A stretch of DNA of 64,000 nt from Achromobacter sp. UMC46 (GTDB lineage Bacteria > Pseudomonadota > Gammaproteobacteria > Burkholderiales > Burkholderiaceae_B): contig NZ_LZZS01000003.1 in the NCBI RefSeq assembly GCF_014170335.1, positions 248,001-312,000 on the forward strand, given 5' to 3'. A program made the position numbers and the translations under genes. Below the pieces are notes generated by a model. The model saw only the letters and a list, made by a program, of their open reading frames with translations. It did no database searches and was not told the DNA's origin. Below are positions 17,943 through 26,798 of the stretch, one piece after another. The stretch's first letter is position 1. Each line of letters opens with the position of its first letter.

Positions 17943-18018
17943 ATCGGGCGCGGTGCGCGTCTGGCCTTCCGGGCCGGACGCACGCCGCGTTTGTCACGCG
18001 CCGCATGGGTGCCGCGCA

Positions 18019-18708
18019 ATGCCTTCAAAAGAACATCATCGGATTTTCCGCAGCAATTGGCTGCGTGCCGCCGTGCTGGGCGCCAACGACGGCATCGTCT
18101 CGACGGCCAGCCTGATCACCGGCGTGGCGGCGGCGCAGGCCACGCATGGCGCCATCCTGACCTCGGGGCTGGCCGGCCTGGTGGCGGGGGCCTTGTCGAT
18201 GGCGGCCGGTGAATACGTATCGGTGCGGTCCCAGGCCGACACCGAGGCCGCGGACCTGCGCATGGAGCAGCGTTCGCTGAAAGGCAATTCGGCAGAAGAA
18301 CTGGCCGAGCTGATCGACATCTACGTGGGGCGCGGGCTGACCCCCGACCTGGCGGCACAGGTGGCCCGCCAACTGACCAGCCATGATGCCCTGGACGCCC
18401 ACGCGCGCGATGAATTGGGCATATCCGTCCATAACCGGGCGCAGCCCGTGCAGGCCGCGGTGGCCTCCGCGGCCTCGTTCGCCGGCGGCGCCGCCTTGCC
18501 GCTGGCGGTGGCCGTGGCGGCGCCGTTGCCGCAACTGATCATCTGGGTGATCGGCGCGTCGGTGGTCTGTCTGGCGGTGCTGGGCGCGCTGGCGGCCGGA
18601 GCCGGGGGCGCGCCCAAGGCGCCCGCGGCGATGCGCGTGACGGTGCTGGGTGCCTTGGCGATGGCGGCGACCGCCGCCGTCGGCGCGCTGTTCGGCGTGG
18701 CCGTCTAA
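18019..18708 (+). CDS. VIT-family (VIT1/CCC1) metal transporter
   Basis: A 229-residue membrane protein of the vacuolar iron transporter family. The signature WLRAAVLGANDGIVSTASLITGVAAA opens the first membrane helix. GLAGLVAGALSMAAGEYVSVRSQADTE contains the conserved metal-binding Glu and Tyr region. Two further hydrophobic segments lie at the C-terminus (LIIWVIGASVVCLAVLGAL; VLGALAMAATAAVGALFGVAV). It likely moves Fe(II) or Mn(II). I start at the ATG at 18019; the frame is open 22 codons upstream without conserved sequence. Confidence 0.87.
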   Translation: MPSKEHHRIFRSNWLRAAVLGANDGIVSTASLITGVAAAQATHGAILTSGLAGLVAGALSMAAGEYVSVRSQADTEAADLRMEQRSLKGNSAEELAELIDIYVGRGLTPDLAAQVARQLTSHDALDAHARDELGISVHNRAQPVQAAVASAASFAGGAALPLAVAVAAPLPQLIIWVIGASVVCLAVLGALAAGAGGAPKAPAAMRVTVLGALAMAATAAVGALFGVAV

Positions 18709-18731
18709 GGCCGGCGCCAGGCGAAATAAGC

Positions 18732-19730
18732 TTAAGGCGTGATCGAGTACGGCAGCGGCGCCGCGGCGATGCGGGGGCCGTCCGCCGCACCCAGGCGCAG
18801 ATCGCCTTCGGGCAGGGCGGCCAGTGTGGTTTCGAACAGGACGGACGCCACGCCGGCTTCGCTGGCGGCATCCACGACGCGGCCGATGGGCTCGCCCGGC
18901 TGGGTGGCGTCGAACACGTCCACGCCGGCCAATGCCGCGCCTTGCAGGCTGGCGTCGGTGATGGTGCCGTAGGCCATGCGGCGTTTGACGGTGCCGCGGT
19001 AGTGGCTGCGTGCCACCACTTCCTGGCCGGGATAACAGCCCTTGGTGAAGCTCACGCCCTGGATCAGTTCCAGGTTGACGGTCTGCGGGATGAAGACGTC
19101 TTGCGTGGCCGTGGCGATCCAGGGGATGCCGGCGGCCAGGTCGGCCACCTGCCATTGCGAGGCGGGAGCCAGGCCCAGTACCGCAGCCAGCGGGGCGGCC
19201 TGGTCCAGTTGCTGGTCGGACGCGATCCACCACCAGCGCAGGCGGCCGTCGGCCGACGGCGCGGCGATCCAGGTGCCGGACGGCAGGTCGGCGCGCTGCC
19301 AGGCGCCGCGCGGCAATGCGCCGGTCACGGCTTCCAGCGCGGCGGCGTCTTCGGCCGATGCCTGGACGCCGGTGACGTTCAGCGGCGTGGCGGCCAGCTT
19401 GACCTTGGCGCGCAGCACGAACATCGACAAGCGCTTGAGCAGGGCTTGCGACAGATCCTGGCGCACCAGGCCATAGAGTTGGGGGGCGTCGTCGGCGCCG
19501 GGGGCGGCGCGCCACATCACCAGCGTGGCCAGCAGGCGGCCCTTCGCGGTGCAATAGCCCGCCAGGCGGGCGGCGTCGGCGGGCAGGCCGGTGACGTCCT
19601 GCGTCAGTTGGCCGTGCAGGAAGGTCAGGGCATCGGCGCCGGCGGCGCTGAAGACCACAAAATCTTCCAGCGGCGCGCATTGCGCGCAACCTTCTGCGCG
19701 GACGGGGATCGAACTGTAGAAAGCATGCAT
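18732..19730 (-). CDS. ygfZ: Tetrahydrofolate-binding Fe-S cluster assembly protein YgfZ
   Basis: A 332-residue folate-binding protein related to the T-protein of glycine cleavage. It helps build or repair Fe-S clusters in certain enzymes. The diagnostic motif KGCYPGQEVVARSHYRG contains the essential Cys at residue 232. The N-terminal part has ALTFLHGQLTQDVTGL and YCTAKGRLLATLVMW. It is divergent from mltG, as in relatives. Confidence 0.94.
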   Translation of the reverse strand: MHAFYSSIPVRAEGCAQCAPLEDFVVFSAAGADALTFLHGQLTQDVTGLPADAARLAGYCTAKGRLLATLVMWRAAPGADDAPQLYGLVRQDLSQALLKRLSMFVLRAKVKLAATPLNVTGVQASAEDAAALEAVTGALPRGAWQRADLPSGTWIAAPSADGRLRWWWIASDQQLDQAAPLAAVLGLAPASQWQVADLAAGIPWIATATQDVFIPQTVNLELIQGVSFTKGCYPGQEVVARSHYRGTVKRRMAYGTITDASLQGAALAGVDVFDATQPGEPIGRVVDAASEAGVASVLFETTLAALPEGDLRLGAADGPRIAAAPLPYSITP

Positions 19731-19883
19731 GGCGGCGGTGTTATCGCAACATCAAAGAGCAGATGATAGCCGTCTTCCCTTGGCGAAAGGCCAGTGCCCC
19801 CGACGGGCGCAGGGCTGTGCCGCGCGCCCCGGCCCCACTTTTGCCGCGACAGGTCCGCCTGATCCATTAAACTTCTGGGACTT

Positions 19884-21062
19884 ATGAAGAAGCGACTCCG
19901 TTTTTACGTCTTGTGGTCATTCCTGCTCATCGTGATTGCCGCCGCGGCAGCCGTGGGCGCCGCATGGAGCTGGATGCACCGGCCCATGCAGTTGCCGGCC
20001 GACAGGATCGATTTTGTGGTGGACCCGGGCAGTAGCCCGCGCACGGTCGCGCGCGCGCTCAATGCGGTCGGCGTGCCGATGTGGGAGCCGGGTTTTGTCT
20101 GGATGGCGCGCCTGACCGAGCAGGACAAGCTGATGAAGGCCGGCGGCTACCAGGCCATCAATGGCGATACGCCGTGGCTGCTGCTGGAGCGGCTGGCGAG
20201 GGGTGACATGACCCAACGCCAGATCACCTTCCTGGAAGGCTGGACCTTCCGCCAGATCCGCCAGGCGCTGCGCGAGAACCCGGACGTCAAGCAGACGTTG
20301 GGCGACACCAGCGATGAAGCGCTGATGGAGCGCCTGGGCTCGGACATCAAGCATCCAGAGGGGCTGTTCTTCCCGGACACCTATATCTTCACGCCCGGCA
20401 GCACCGATTACGACCTGCTGCGCCGCGCCTATCAGGAAGGCCAGCGCATCCTGCAGGACACCTGGGCCAAGCGCCAGTCCGACCTGCCGGTGGCGACGCC
20501 CTACGAAGCGCTGGTGCTGGCGTCGATCATCGAAAAAGAAACGGGCCACGGCCCGGACCGCCGCCGCGTGTCGGGCGTGTTCACCAACCGGCTGAAGATC
20601 GGCATGCTGCTGCAGACCGATCCCACTGTCATCTACGGGATGGGCGAGAACTATCAGGGCCGGATCCGCAAGCGCGACTTGCAGACCGATACGCCGTGGA
20701 ACACCTATACGCGCCCAGGCCTGCCGCCTACGCCGATCGCGGCCGCGGGCCGCGCGGCGCTGCTGGCCGCGGTGCAGCCTGAACAGCACAAGTACCTGTT
20801 CTTCGTGTCGCGGGGCAACGGCACCAGCGAATTCGCCGAGAACCTGTCGGGGCACAACCGCAACGTCTCCCGCTACATCCTGGGCCAGGGGCAGACCGTG
20901 CGCCCGGCCGCGGTGCCGACGCCCGCAGGCGCACCCGCTCCAGCGGGGGCGCCGACTGCGCCTGCCGCTGCGCCCGCCGATTCCGGCCCGGCTGATTCGG
21001 GTCCGGCCGCCGGCGCCCCTCCCGATACCGATTCCGATACACCAAAAGGACAAGATCAATGA
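19884..21062 (+). CDS. mltG: Endolytic murein transglycosylase
   Basis: An inner-membrane lytic transglycosylase that cuts nascent glycan strands and sets their length. It has 392 residues: a membrane helix at about 8-30, a LysM-like part, and the YceG domain. The predicted catalytic Glu217 lies in [23 protein letters not shown]. Other landmarks are [12 protein letters not shown] and [13 protein letters not shown]. The last 55 residues or so are an Ala/Pro-rich low-complexity tail not found in E. coli MltG. The stop overlaps the tmk start by four bases. Confidence 0.95.
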   Translation: MKKRLRFYVLWSFLLIVIAAAAAVGAAWSWMHRPMQLPADRIDFVVDPGSSPRTVARALNAVGVPMWEPGFVWMARLTEQDKLMKAGGYQAINGDTPWLLLERLARGDMTQRQITFLEGWTFRQIRQALRENPDVKQTLGDTSDEALMERLGSDIKHPEGLFFPDTYIFTPGSTDYDLLRRAYQEGQRILQDTWAKRQSDLPVATPYEALVLASIIEKETGHGPDRRRVSGVFTNRLKIGMLLQTDPTVIYGMGENYQGRIRKRDLQTDTPWNTYTRPGLPPTPIAAAGRAALLAAVQPEQHKYLFFVSRGNGTSEFAENLSGHNRNVSRYILGQGQTVRPAAVPTPAGAPAPAGAPTAPAAAPADSGPADSGPAAGAPPDTDSDTPKGQDQ

Positions 21063-21682
21063 CCTCACGCGGACGCTTCATTACGCTGGAGGGCGTGGAC
21101 GGCGCGGGCAAGAGCACGCACACCGTCTGGATCGCGGACTTTTTGCGGGGCCAGGGCGTGGACGTGGTGTCCACGCGTGAACCCGGCGGCACGCCGCTGG
21201 GCGAGAAGCTGCGCGCCCTGGTGTTGACCGACACGATGGGGCTGGACACCGAAACCCTGCTGATGTTTGCGGCCCGTTGCGAACATGCCCGCCAAGTGAT
21301 CGAACCGGCGCTGGCGCGCGGCGCATGGGTCGTATGCGACCGCTATACCGACGCGACTTACGCCTATCAGGGCGGCGGGCGCGGCTTGGGGGCTGCGCGC
21401 ATCGCGGTGCTGGAAGCCTGGATGCAGGCGGGCCAGCCCGACCGCACCTGGCTCTTCGATGTGCCGCTGGAGGTCGCGCGGGCCCGGTTGGCCGACGCGC
21501 GCGAACCCGACCGCTTCGAGCGCGAGGGCGCCGAGTTCTTCGAACGCACCCGCGAGGCCTATCACGACCGCGCGAAGGCCGATCCCGGCCGCATCCATAT
21601 CGTGGACTCGACGCAGTCCATCGAGCGGATTCGCACGGAACTGGAAGGCGGCCTGCGCGAACTGCTGGCTGCCCAGGCATGA
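21059..21682 (+). CDS. tmk: Thymidylate kinase
   Basis: Phosphorylates dTMP to dTDP in the cytoplasm. It has 207 residues. The P-loop [10 protein letters not shown] is at residues 11-20; [14 protein letters not shown] and [17 protein letters not shown] (the DRY/DRF motif) are present, and the LID region is [25 protein letters not shown] overlaps join it to mltG before and holB after. Confidence 0.97.
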   Translation: MTSRGRFITLEGVDGAGKSTHTVWIADFLRGQGVDVVSTREPGGTPLGEKLRALVLTDTMGLDTETLLMFAARCEHARQVIEPALARGAWVVCDRYTDATYAYQGGGRGLGAARIAVLEAWMQAGQPDRTWLFDVPLEVARARLADAREPDRFEREGAEFFERTREAYHDRAKADPGRIHIVDSTQSIERIRTELEGGLRELLAAQA

Positions 21683-22728
21683 GCGCGCCCCAATTCCTGC
21701 CTTGGCAGATGGACACGGCGCGCGCCTGGCTGGGCAATCGCGACCGCTTTGCCCATGCCTGGCTGGTGCACGGCCTGGCCGGCATCGGCAAGCTGGACTT
21801 CGCGATCGCGGCGGCGGCCAGCCTGCTGTGCGAAACGCCCGAGAACGGCCTGGCCTGCGGCCATTGTGCCGCCTGTGCCTGGTTCGCCAGCGGCAACCAC
21901 CCCGACTTGCGCCGCATCCGGCCCGAAGCCGTGGCCGTGGAAGAGGGGGCGGACGCCGCCGAGCCCGCTGAAGACGCCGAGCCCGCTGCCGGTCCCGCCA
22001 AGCGGGCGCCGTCCAAGGAAATCCGCATCGACCAGATCCGTTCGCTGGAGTCGTGGTTCAACACGGCGACGCACCGGGGCGGTTGGCGCGTGGCGCTGCT
22101 GTACCCGGCGCACGCGCTGAACGTGGTGTCGTCCAACGCCTTGCTCAAAGTGCTGGAAGAACCGCCTCCGCATACGGTTTTCCTGCTGGTGGCCGACGCG
22201 CCGGACCGCTTGCTGCCGACCCTGGTGTCGCGCTGTCGGCGTTTGCCGCTGCCGGCCCCGGACCCGGATACCGCGCTGCAATGGCTGCGCGGTCAGAACG
22301 TGGAGCCCGCACGCGAATGGCTGGCGGCCGCCGGCGGCGCGCCGCTGGCCGCGCTGCGCCTGGCGCAGGCCGGCGATACCGCCTGCCCGCCGTGGCTATC
22401 GCAATTGATCGGCCCGCTTGCCCAGGGGCAGCCGCCTGATGTCGGCACGTTGGCCGAATCGCTGGAAAAGGTGCCCGCCAGCGAATGGATCGATGCGCTG
22501 CAACGCGTGTACACCGACCTGATGCTGGCCAGCGCGGGCGCGCCGGTGCGGTACTTTCCGGCCTTGGCGGCGGGCGTTGTCCAGGTCGCCGCACGCATGG
22601 ACCGCGCACGCGTGTCCGAGGCCGCGCGCTGGCTGACGCGGCAACGCGCCCTGGCCACCCATCCGCTGAACGCCAAGCTTTTCGCGCACGCCACCCTGCA
22701 ACGCGTGGTGCTATCCTGCCAGGCGTAA
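21679..22728 (+). CDS. holB: DNA polymerase III subunit delta'
   Basis: A clamp-loader subunit with a AAA+ fold. It has 349 residues. The N-terminal [17 protein letters not shown] is a modified P-loop. The four zinc-binding cysteines are at 51, 60, 63 and 66 ([12 protein letters not shown]). An acidic insertion near residues 90-110 (Glu/Ala/Asp-rich) follows, then [31 protein letters not shown] with the sensor region and TLVSRCRRL with the arginine finger segment. The start ATG overlaps the tmk stop. Confidence 0.95.
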   Translation: MSAPQFLPWQMDTARAWLGNRDRFAHAWLVHGLAGIGKLDFAIAAAASLLCETPENGLACGHCAACAWFASGNHPDLRRIRPEAVAVEEGADAAEPAEDAEPAAGPAKRAPSKEIRIDQIRSLESWFNTATHRGGWRVALLYPAHALNVVSSNALLKVLEEPPPHTVFLLVADAPDRLLPTLVSRCRRLPLPAPDPDTALQWLRGQNVEPAREWLAAAGGAPLAALRLAQAGDTACPPWLSQLIGPLAQGQPPDVGTLAESLEKVPASEWIDALQRVYTDLMLASAGAPVRYFPALAAGVVQVAARMDRARVSEAARWLTRQRALATHPLNAKLFAHATLQRVVLSCQA

Positions 22729-22797
22729 GTCCCTGATCCAGTGGCGTTTCTCCCGGCAACGGGATGAGGGGCCACGGCCTTTTTACGTAGTCAAAAC

Positions 22798-23568
22798 ATG
22801 TACGTCGATTCCCACTGTCATTTGAATTTTCCGGAGCTGGCCGCCGATCTGCCGGCCATCCTTGAGCGGATGGCCGCCAACCAGGTGACCCACGCGCTGG
22901 TCGTCAGCGTCAATATGCCCGAATGGCCGGGCCTGATGGCGCTGGTCGAGCCGCAGCCCAATTTGTGGGCCTCGGTGGGCGTGCATCCCGACTACGAGGA
23001 CACGCCGGACCCATCGCCGGAAGAGCTGGTCCGGCTGTCCGAACACCCGAAGGTCGTGGCCATTGGCGAGACCGGCCTGGACTACTACCGCCTGTCGGAA
23101 CCGCTGGACTGGCAGCGCGAGCGCTTCCGCCGCCACATCCGCGCCGCCCGCGATACGGGCCTGCCGCTGATCGTCCATACGCGCTCCTCCGCCGAAGACA
23201 CCGTGCGCATGCTGCAGGAAGAACGCGCGTCGGAAGTGGGCGGGGTCATGCACTGCTTCACCGAGAATTGGGACATGGCGCAAGCCGCGCTGGACCAGAA
23301 TTTCTACATTTCGCTGTCGGGCATCGTCACCTTCAAGAATGCCCAGGTCGTGCATGAAGTGGCCGCCAAGGTCCCGCTTGACCGCCTGCTGATCGAGACC
23401 GACTCTCCGTATCTGGCACCCGTGCCGTACCGGGGCAAGCTCAATGACCCGTCCAAGGTGATCCACGTGGCCGAGAAGATCGCCGACCTGAGAGGCATTA
23501 CGGTGGCCGAGGTGGCGCAAGCCTCAACAGATAATTTCTTCCGTCTTTTCAATAAGATAAAGAAATAA
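22798..23568 (+). CDS. TatD-family metal-dependent hydrolase
   Basis: A 256-residue TIM-barrel metallohydrolase of the TatD/YcfH family, members of which act as 3'-5' exonucleases or deoxyribonucleases. Metal ligands are His6 and His8 in DSHCHLNF, Glu in AIGETGLDYY, His in LIVHTRS, His in MHCFTENW and Asp in LIETDSPYLAPVP. It follows holB by 69 bases, as in E. coli holB-ycfH. No PilZ gene lies between them, in contrast to pseudomonads. Confidence 0.93.
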   Translation: MYVDSHCHLNFPELAADLPAILERMAANQVTHALVVSVNMPEWPGLMALVEPQPNLWASVGVHPDYEDTPDPSPEELVRLSEHPKVVAIGETGLDYYRLSEPLDWQRERFRRHIRAARDTGLPLIVHTRSSAEDTVRMLQEERASEVGGVMHCFTENWDMAQAALDQNFYISLSGIVTFKNAQVVHEVAAKVPLDRLLIETDSPYLAPVPYRGKLNDPSKVIHVAEKIADLRGITVAEVAQASTDNFFRLFNKIKK

Positions 23569-23606
23569 GTTAAACCTGATTATTTAATGTGATTTCTAGG
23601 ATAGCC

Positions 23607-24494
23607 ATGACCGCCCACGCTTCGACTGCCCGTCACGTCCTGTTGTCGCATTGCCGGGGGGCGCTGCTGGCGCTGGCCATCGGACTGGCGGCGCCGGTGG
23701 CGCATGCCGCCAATCCTGGCGACTGGTGGGTCTACGTCGCCAATGACTATCCCGACGACATCAAAGACCTGCTGGCCCACGGATCGGATCCCAACGTGCG
23801 CTACAAGAACGGCCAGCCGGCGCTGATGCGCGCGGTGGTGGATGGCGCCTGGAAGGTGTTCGACGTGATCGCCGCCGACAAGCGCACCGACGTGAATGCC
23901 GAGAATCCGGCGGGCGAGACGCCGCTGATGTACCTGGCGATCGCCGGCCAGACCGAGCGGGCGAAAAAGCTGATCGCGCGTGGAGCGCAGGTCAACCGGC
24001 TGGGGTGGACGCCGTTGCACTACGCGGCCTCGAAAGGGCAGATGGAGATGGCGCGTCTGTTGCTGTCGAAGAAGGCCATCGTCAATGCTCCGGCACCCGG
24101 CGGCGAAACGCCGCTGATGATGGCGGCGCTGGGCGGCAATAAAGAGATGGTGGACCTGCTGCTGAAATCAGGCGCCGATGTGACGACCCGCGACCTGAAA
24201 GGGCAGAGCGCGGCCGACTGGGCCCGCAACGGCAAGTCGGCCTCGTTGGCGACCGAACTGACCGCCATGGTCGCCAGCGCCGACGACGCCAAGCGCGCCC
24301 GCCGAGCGGCCAATCCGGCGCCTGAAGGGGCAGAAGCGGCGTCGGCCCCCGTGCCGGAAGCGGTCGCCCCGGCGGCGGCGCCCCAGGGGCAACCTGCTCC
24401 GGCGGCGGCCGCGCCTGCGCCCGCGGCAACCCCCAATGTGGGCGGCGTGTCGGGGGTCCGGCTGAACAATTACGACACGCCGGCCTCGCCCTGA
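23607..24494 (+). CDS. Exported ankyrin-repeat protein
   Basis: A 295-residue protein with an N-terminal signal peptide (LLALAIGLAAPVAHAA, cleavage near residue 35). Four to five ankyrin repeats follow between residues 50 and 220, for example GETPLMYLAIAGQTERAKKLIARGAQVN, GWTPLHYAASKGQMEMARLLLSKKA and GETPLMMAALGGNKEMVDLLLKSGAD. The C-terminal 70 residues are Ala/Pro-rich. It probably acts in the periplasm as a protein-binding scaffold; the partner is unknown. The ATG at 23607 follows TAGGATAGCC and is preferred over the GTG at 23589. Confidence 0.87.
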   Translation: MTAHASTARHVLLSHCRGALLALAIGLAAPVAHAANPGDWWVYVANDYPDDIKDLLAHGSDPNVRYKNGQPALMRAVVDGAWKVFDVIAADKRTDVNAENPAGETPLMYLAIAGQTERAKKLIARGAQVNRLGWTPLHYAASKGQMEMARLLLSKKAIVNAPAPGGETPLMMAALGGNKEMVDLLLKSGADVTTRDLKGQSAADWARNGKSASLATELTAMVASADDAKRARRAANPAPEGAEAASAPVPEAVAPAAAPQGQPAPAAAAPAPAATPNVGGVSGVRLNNYDTPASP

Positions 24495-24565
24495 GGCGGC
24501 AGCCGTGGCGGGGGCTGCCAGCCAAGGCGCTGGCCGGCCCGCCGCCGCGCCTGTCGCCTGGTCGC

Positions 24566-25264
24566 TTAGATTACGTAGTTCTTGTAGCGCTCGATGTATT
24601 CGCGGGCGCTGGCGTTCAGCTCGCGCACGCAGCGCTCGGCTTCATCGGCGTCGCCCCGAACCATCGCGTCCAGCAGGGCGCGGTATTGCTTGATTCCCAT
24701 CTCTGAACGGCCCGGCAGCAGCGCCACCCGACGCATCGACACGCGGGTGCGGTCGTAGATGCGCTCGATCATGTCGCTAAGCACGGGGTTGCCCGCCAGC
24801 GCTTTGACGTGATTGCGGAACTGTTCGATCGTGGCCACGTGGGCTTCGATGTCGCCGTTCTTCAGGCTTTGTTCGAAGGGCTCGCCCAGCAGGGCCTGCA
24901 TGGCCTCCCAATCGGCGGGCGTCGCGTTGGCGATCGCCAGCCGCACCGCCAGCCCGTCCAGCGCCTCTCGCACCTGATACAGGCGGTACGTGGTTTCCAT
25001 ATCCACCAGCGCGACGACGGCGCCCTTATTGGGCACCCGCTCCACCAGCGCGCGGTCTTCCAGCGTGGCCAGCACTTCACGCGCCTTGGCGCGCGGGATG
25101 TCATAGGCGCGGGCCAGATCCTCTTCGGGGACGCGGGTTCCCGGCAGCAAGGCTTGCGAGGCGATGCGTTCGCGCAGATCAAGAATGACGTCGTGGGTCG
25201 AGGCCGCCTTGCGCTGTTCTGTCGTGACGGCGTCAGAGGGGGGATTGGCGCGTTTCGTGGGCAT
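24566..25264 (-). CDS. GntR-family transcriptional regulator (FCD/FadR subgroup)
   Basis: A 232-residue regulator. The N-terminal winged helix-turn-helix (VPEEDLARAYDIPRAKAREVLATLEDRALVERVPNKGAVV) is followed by an all-helical FCD ligand domain starting near residue 85, with the spaced His/Asp residues that often bind a metal (EQFRNHVKALAGN). The start is placed at the ATG at 25264 (MPTKRANPP); the 36 codons upstream look non-coding. It is divergent from the aminotransferase operon. A perfect palindrome lies 50 bases upstream of its start, so autoregulation and operon control by a carboxylate ligand are likely. Confidence 0.9.
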   Translation of the reverse strand: MPTKRANPPSDAVTTEQRKAASTHDVILDLRERIASQALLPGTRVPEEDLARAYDIPRAKAREVLATLEDRALVERVPNKGAVVALVDMETTYRLYQVREALDGLAVRLAIANATPADWEAMQALLGEPFEQSLKNGDIEAHVATIEQFRNHVKALAGNPVLSDMIERIYDRTRVSMRRVALLPGRSEMGIKQYRALLDAMVRGDADEAERCVRELNASAREYIERYKNYVI

Positions 25265-25314
25265 GTAGGCACCTGGGATGAGTCGCGGCAAGCATAGCAT
25301 TATTTTGAACTCAA

Positions 25315-25328
25315 GATTGTGCACAATC
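25315..25328. promoter_or_regulatory. 14-bp palindrome, likely operator of the divergent GntR regulator
   Basis: GATTGTGCACAATC is an exact palindrome in the intergenic region between the gntR-type gene and the aminotransferase. The TTGTnnACAA core is the usual type bound by FadR/VanR-type GntR proteins. It lies 26 bases upstream of the operon's -35 box. Confidence 0.65.
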
Positions 25329-25353
25329 AAGAATGCGAAATTGTAAATTGCCG

Positions 25354-25383
25354 TTGACACAATAAAACGCACAAGAATATAGT
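25354..25383 (+). promoter_or_regulatory. Sigma-70 type promoter of the aminotransferase operon
   Basis: TTGACA at 25354-25359 and TATAGT at 25378-25383 are separated by 18 bases. Transcription would start near 25390, about 40 bases before the start codon. The surrounding sequence is clearly more AT-rich than the genes on either side. Confidence 0.7.
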
Positions 25384-25429
25384 GACTTCACTTCGTCGGC
25401 CTACCCACGCATCCAAGGAGCCCAGGGCA

Positions 25430-26788
25430 ATGAAAGACGCCGTGCAGTCATCTCAACTTCCTGGCCCGCAATGCGCGGCCTACCTGCAGCGGCGCAATGC
25501 CGCCGTGGCGTCGGGCGTGGCCAACGGCCCGCCGGTCTTTGCGGAACGCGCTTCGGGCGCGACGCTGACGGACCTGGACGGCAATGCCTACATCGACTTC
25601 GCCGGCGGCATCGGCACCCTGAACGTGGGGCATGCCCATCCCGACGTGGTTGCGGCGGTTCAGGCGCAGGCCGAACGCTATCTGCACACCTGCTTCAACA
25701 TCGTCATGTACCCGGGCTACATCGAGTTGGCCGAAGCGCTGATCGATCTGGTTCCGGGCGACTGGCCCAAGAAGGCCATGTTGCAGACGACAGGCGCGGA
25801 AGCCGTGGAAAACGCCATCAAGGTGGCGCGGCGCGCCACGGGCCGGCAAGCGGTGGTGGCCTTCGAGAATGCCTTCCATGGCCGCACCTACATGGCGCTG
25901 TCCCTGACGGCCAAGGCGCCCGCCTACAAAAGCGGCTTCGGCCCCTTCGCCGCCGAGGTCTACCGCGCGCCGTTCCCCGTGCGCTACCGCTCGGGGGTGA
26001 GCGACGCTGAATGCGCCCAAGCGGCGTTCGACGCATTCCGCCGGTTGGTCGAAACCGAGATCACGCCTGAGCAAGTGGCTGCCGTGATCATCGAACCGAT
26101 CCAGGGCGAGGGCGGCTTCCATGACGCGCCGCCGGCGTTCCTGCAAGCGTTGCGGGCGTACTGCACGCAACACGGCATCGTGCTGATCGCCGACGAGATC
26201 CAGTCGGGCTTTTGCCGCACCGGCGAATGGTTCGCCACCGCGCATGCCGGCATCGAAGCCGACCTGTACACCTTGGCCAAGTCCATGGGCGGCGGCCTGC
26301 CCATCGCCGCGCTGGTGGGCCGGGCCGACTTGATGGACGCACCCAAGGTGGGTGGATTGGGCGGGACCTATGGCGGCAACCCGCTGGCATGCGCCGCCGC
26401 GCTGGCGACGATCGCAGTCATGCGGCGCGAAGACTACCCGGCCCGCGCCCGCGACGTCGGCGCGCGGGTGCGCGAACGTTTCTCCGCCTGGGCCGGGCGC
26501 TTCGGCATCGTGGGCGACGTGCGCGGCCTGGGCGCCATGGTGGCGTTCGAAGTGGTCAAGAACAACGCGGGACACGAGCCGGCCAGCGACCTGGCGGCGC
26601 AGATCGTGCAGGCGGCGTATCAGGGCGGGCTGATCCTGGTGAAAGCGGGCTTTCATGGCAACGTCATCCGCTTCCTGGCGCCCCTGTGCATCACGGACGA
26701 CGAACTGGCCCGCGGGCTGGACGTGCTTGAGCGTGCGGTAGCCGATGTCCAGCAAACGGCCGATGCCCGTGCACGGCGCGCGGCGTAA
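25430..26788 (+). CDS. Class III PLP-dependent aminotransferase (GabT-like)
   Basis: A 452-residue aminotransferase of the omega-amino acid/4-aminobutyrate group. Landmarks are DLDGNAYIDFAGGIGTLNVGHAHP, the phosphate-binding TTGAEAVENAIKVAR, FENAFHGRT, Asp255 in LIADEIQSGF and the PLP lysine Lys284 in TLAKSMGGGLPIAALVG. The substrate could be GABA, beta-alanine or another omega-amino acid; no semialdehyde dehydrogenase lies beside it. The ATG at 25430 follows AAGGAG. It heads a same-strand run of eleven genes ending with the amidase. Confidence 0.9.
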   Translation: MKDAVQSSQLPGPQCAAYLQRRNAAVASGVANGPPVFAERASGATLTDLDGNAYIDFAGGIGTLNVGHAHPDVVAAVQAQAERYLHTCFNIVMYPGYIELAEALIDLVPGDWPKKAMLQTTGAEAVENAIKVARRATGRQAVVAFENAFHGRTYMALSLTAKAPAYKSGFGPFAAEVYRAPFPVRYRSGVSDAECAQAAFDAFRRLVETEITPEQVAAVIIEPIQGEGGFHDAPPAFLQALRAYCTQHGIVLIADEIQSGFCRTGEWFATAHAGIEADLYTLAKSMGGGLPIAALVGRADLMDAPKVGGLGGTYGGNPLACAAALATIAVMRREDYPARARDVGARVRERFSAWAGRFGIVGDVRGLGAMVAFEVVKNNAGHEPASDLAAQIVQAAYQGGLILVKAGFHGNVIRFLAPLCITDDELARGLDVLERAVADVQQTADARARRAA

Positions 26789-26798
26789 GGGGAATTCC

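Noticed and set aside
18025-19689. Long minus-strand frame (554 codons) covering ygfZ and the VIT gene
   Set aside because: Arg/Pro-rich nonsense composition spanning two recognised genes in other frames; a GC-bias artefact.
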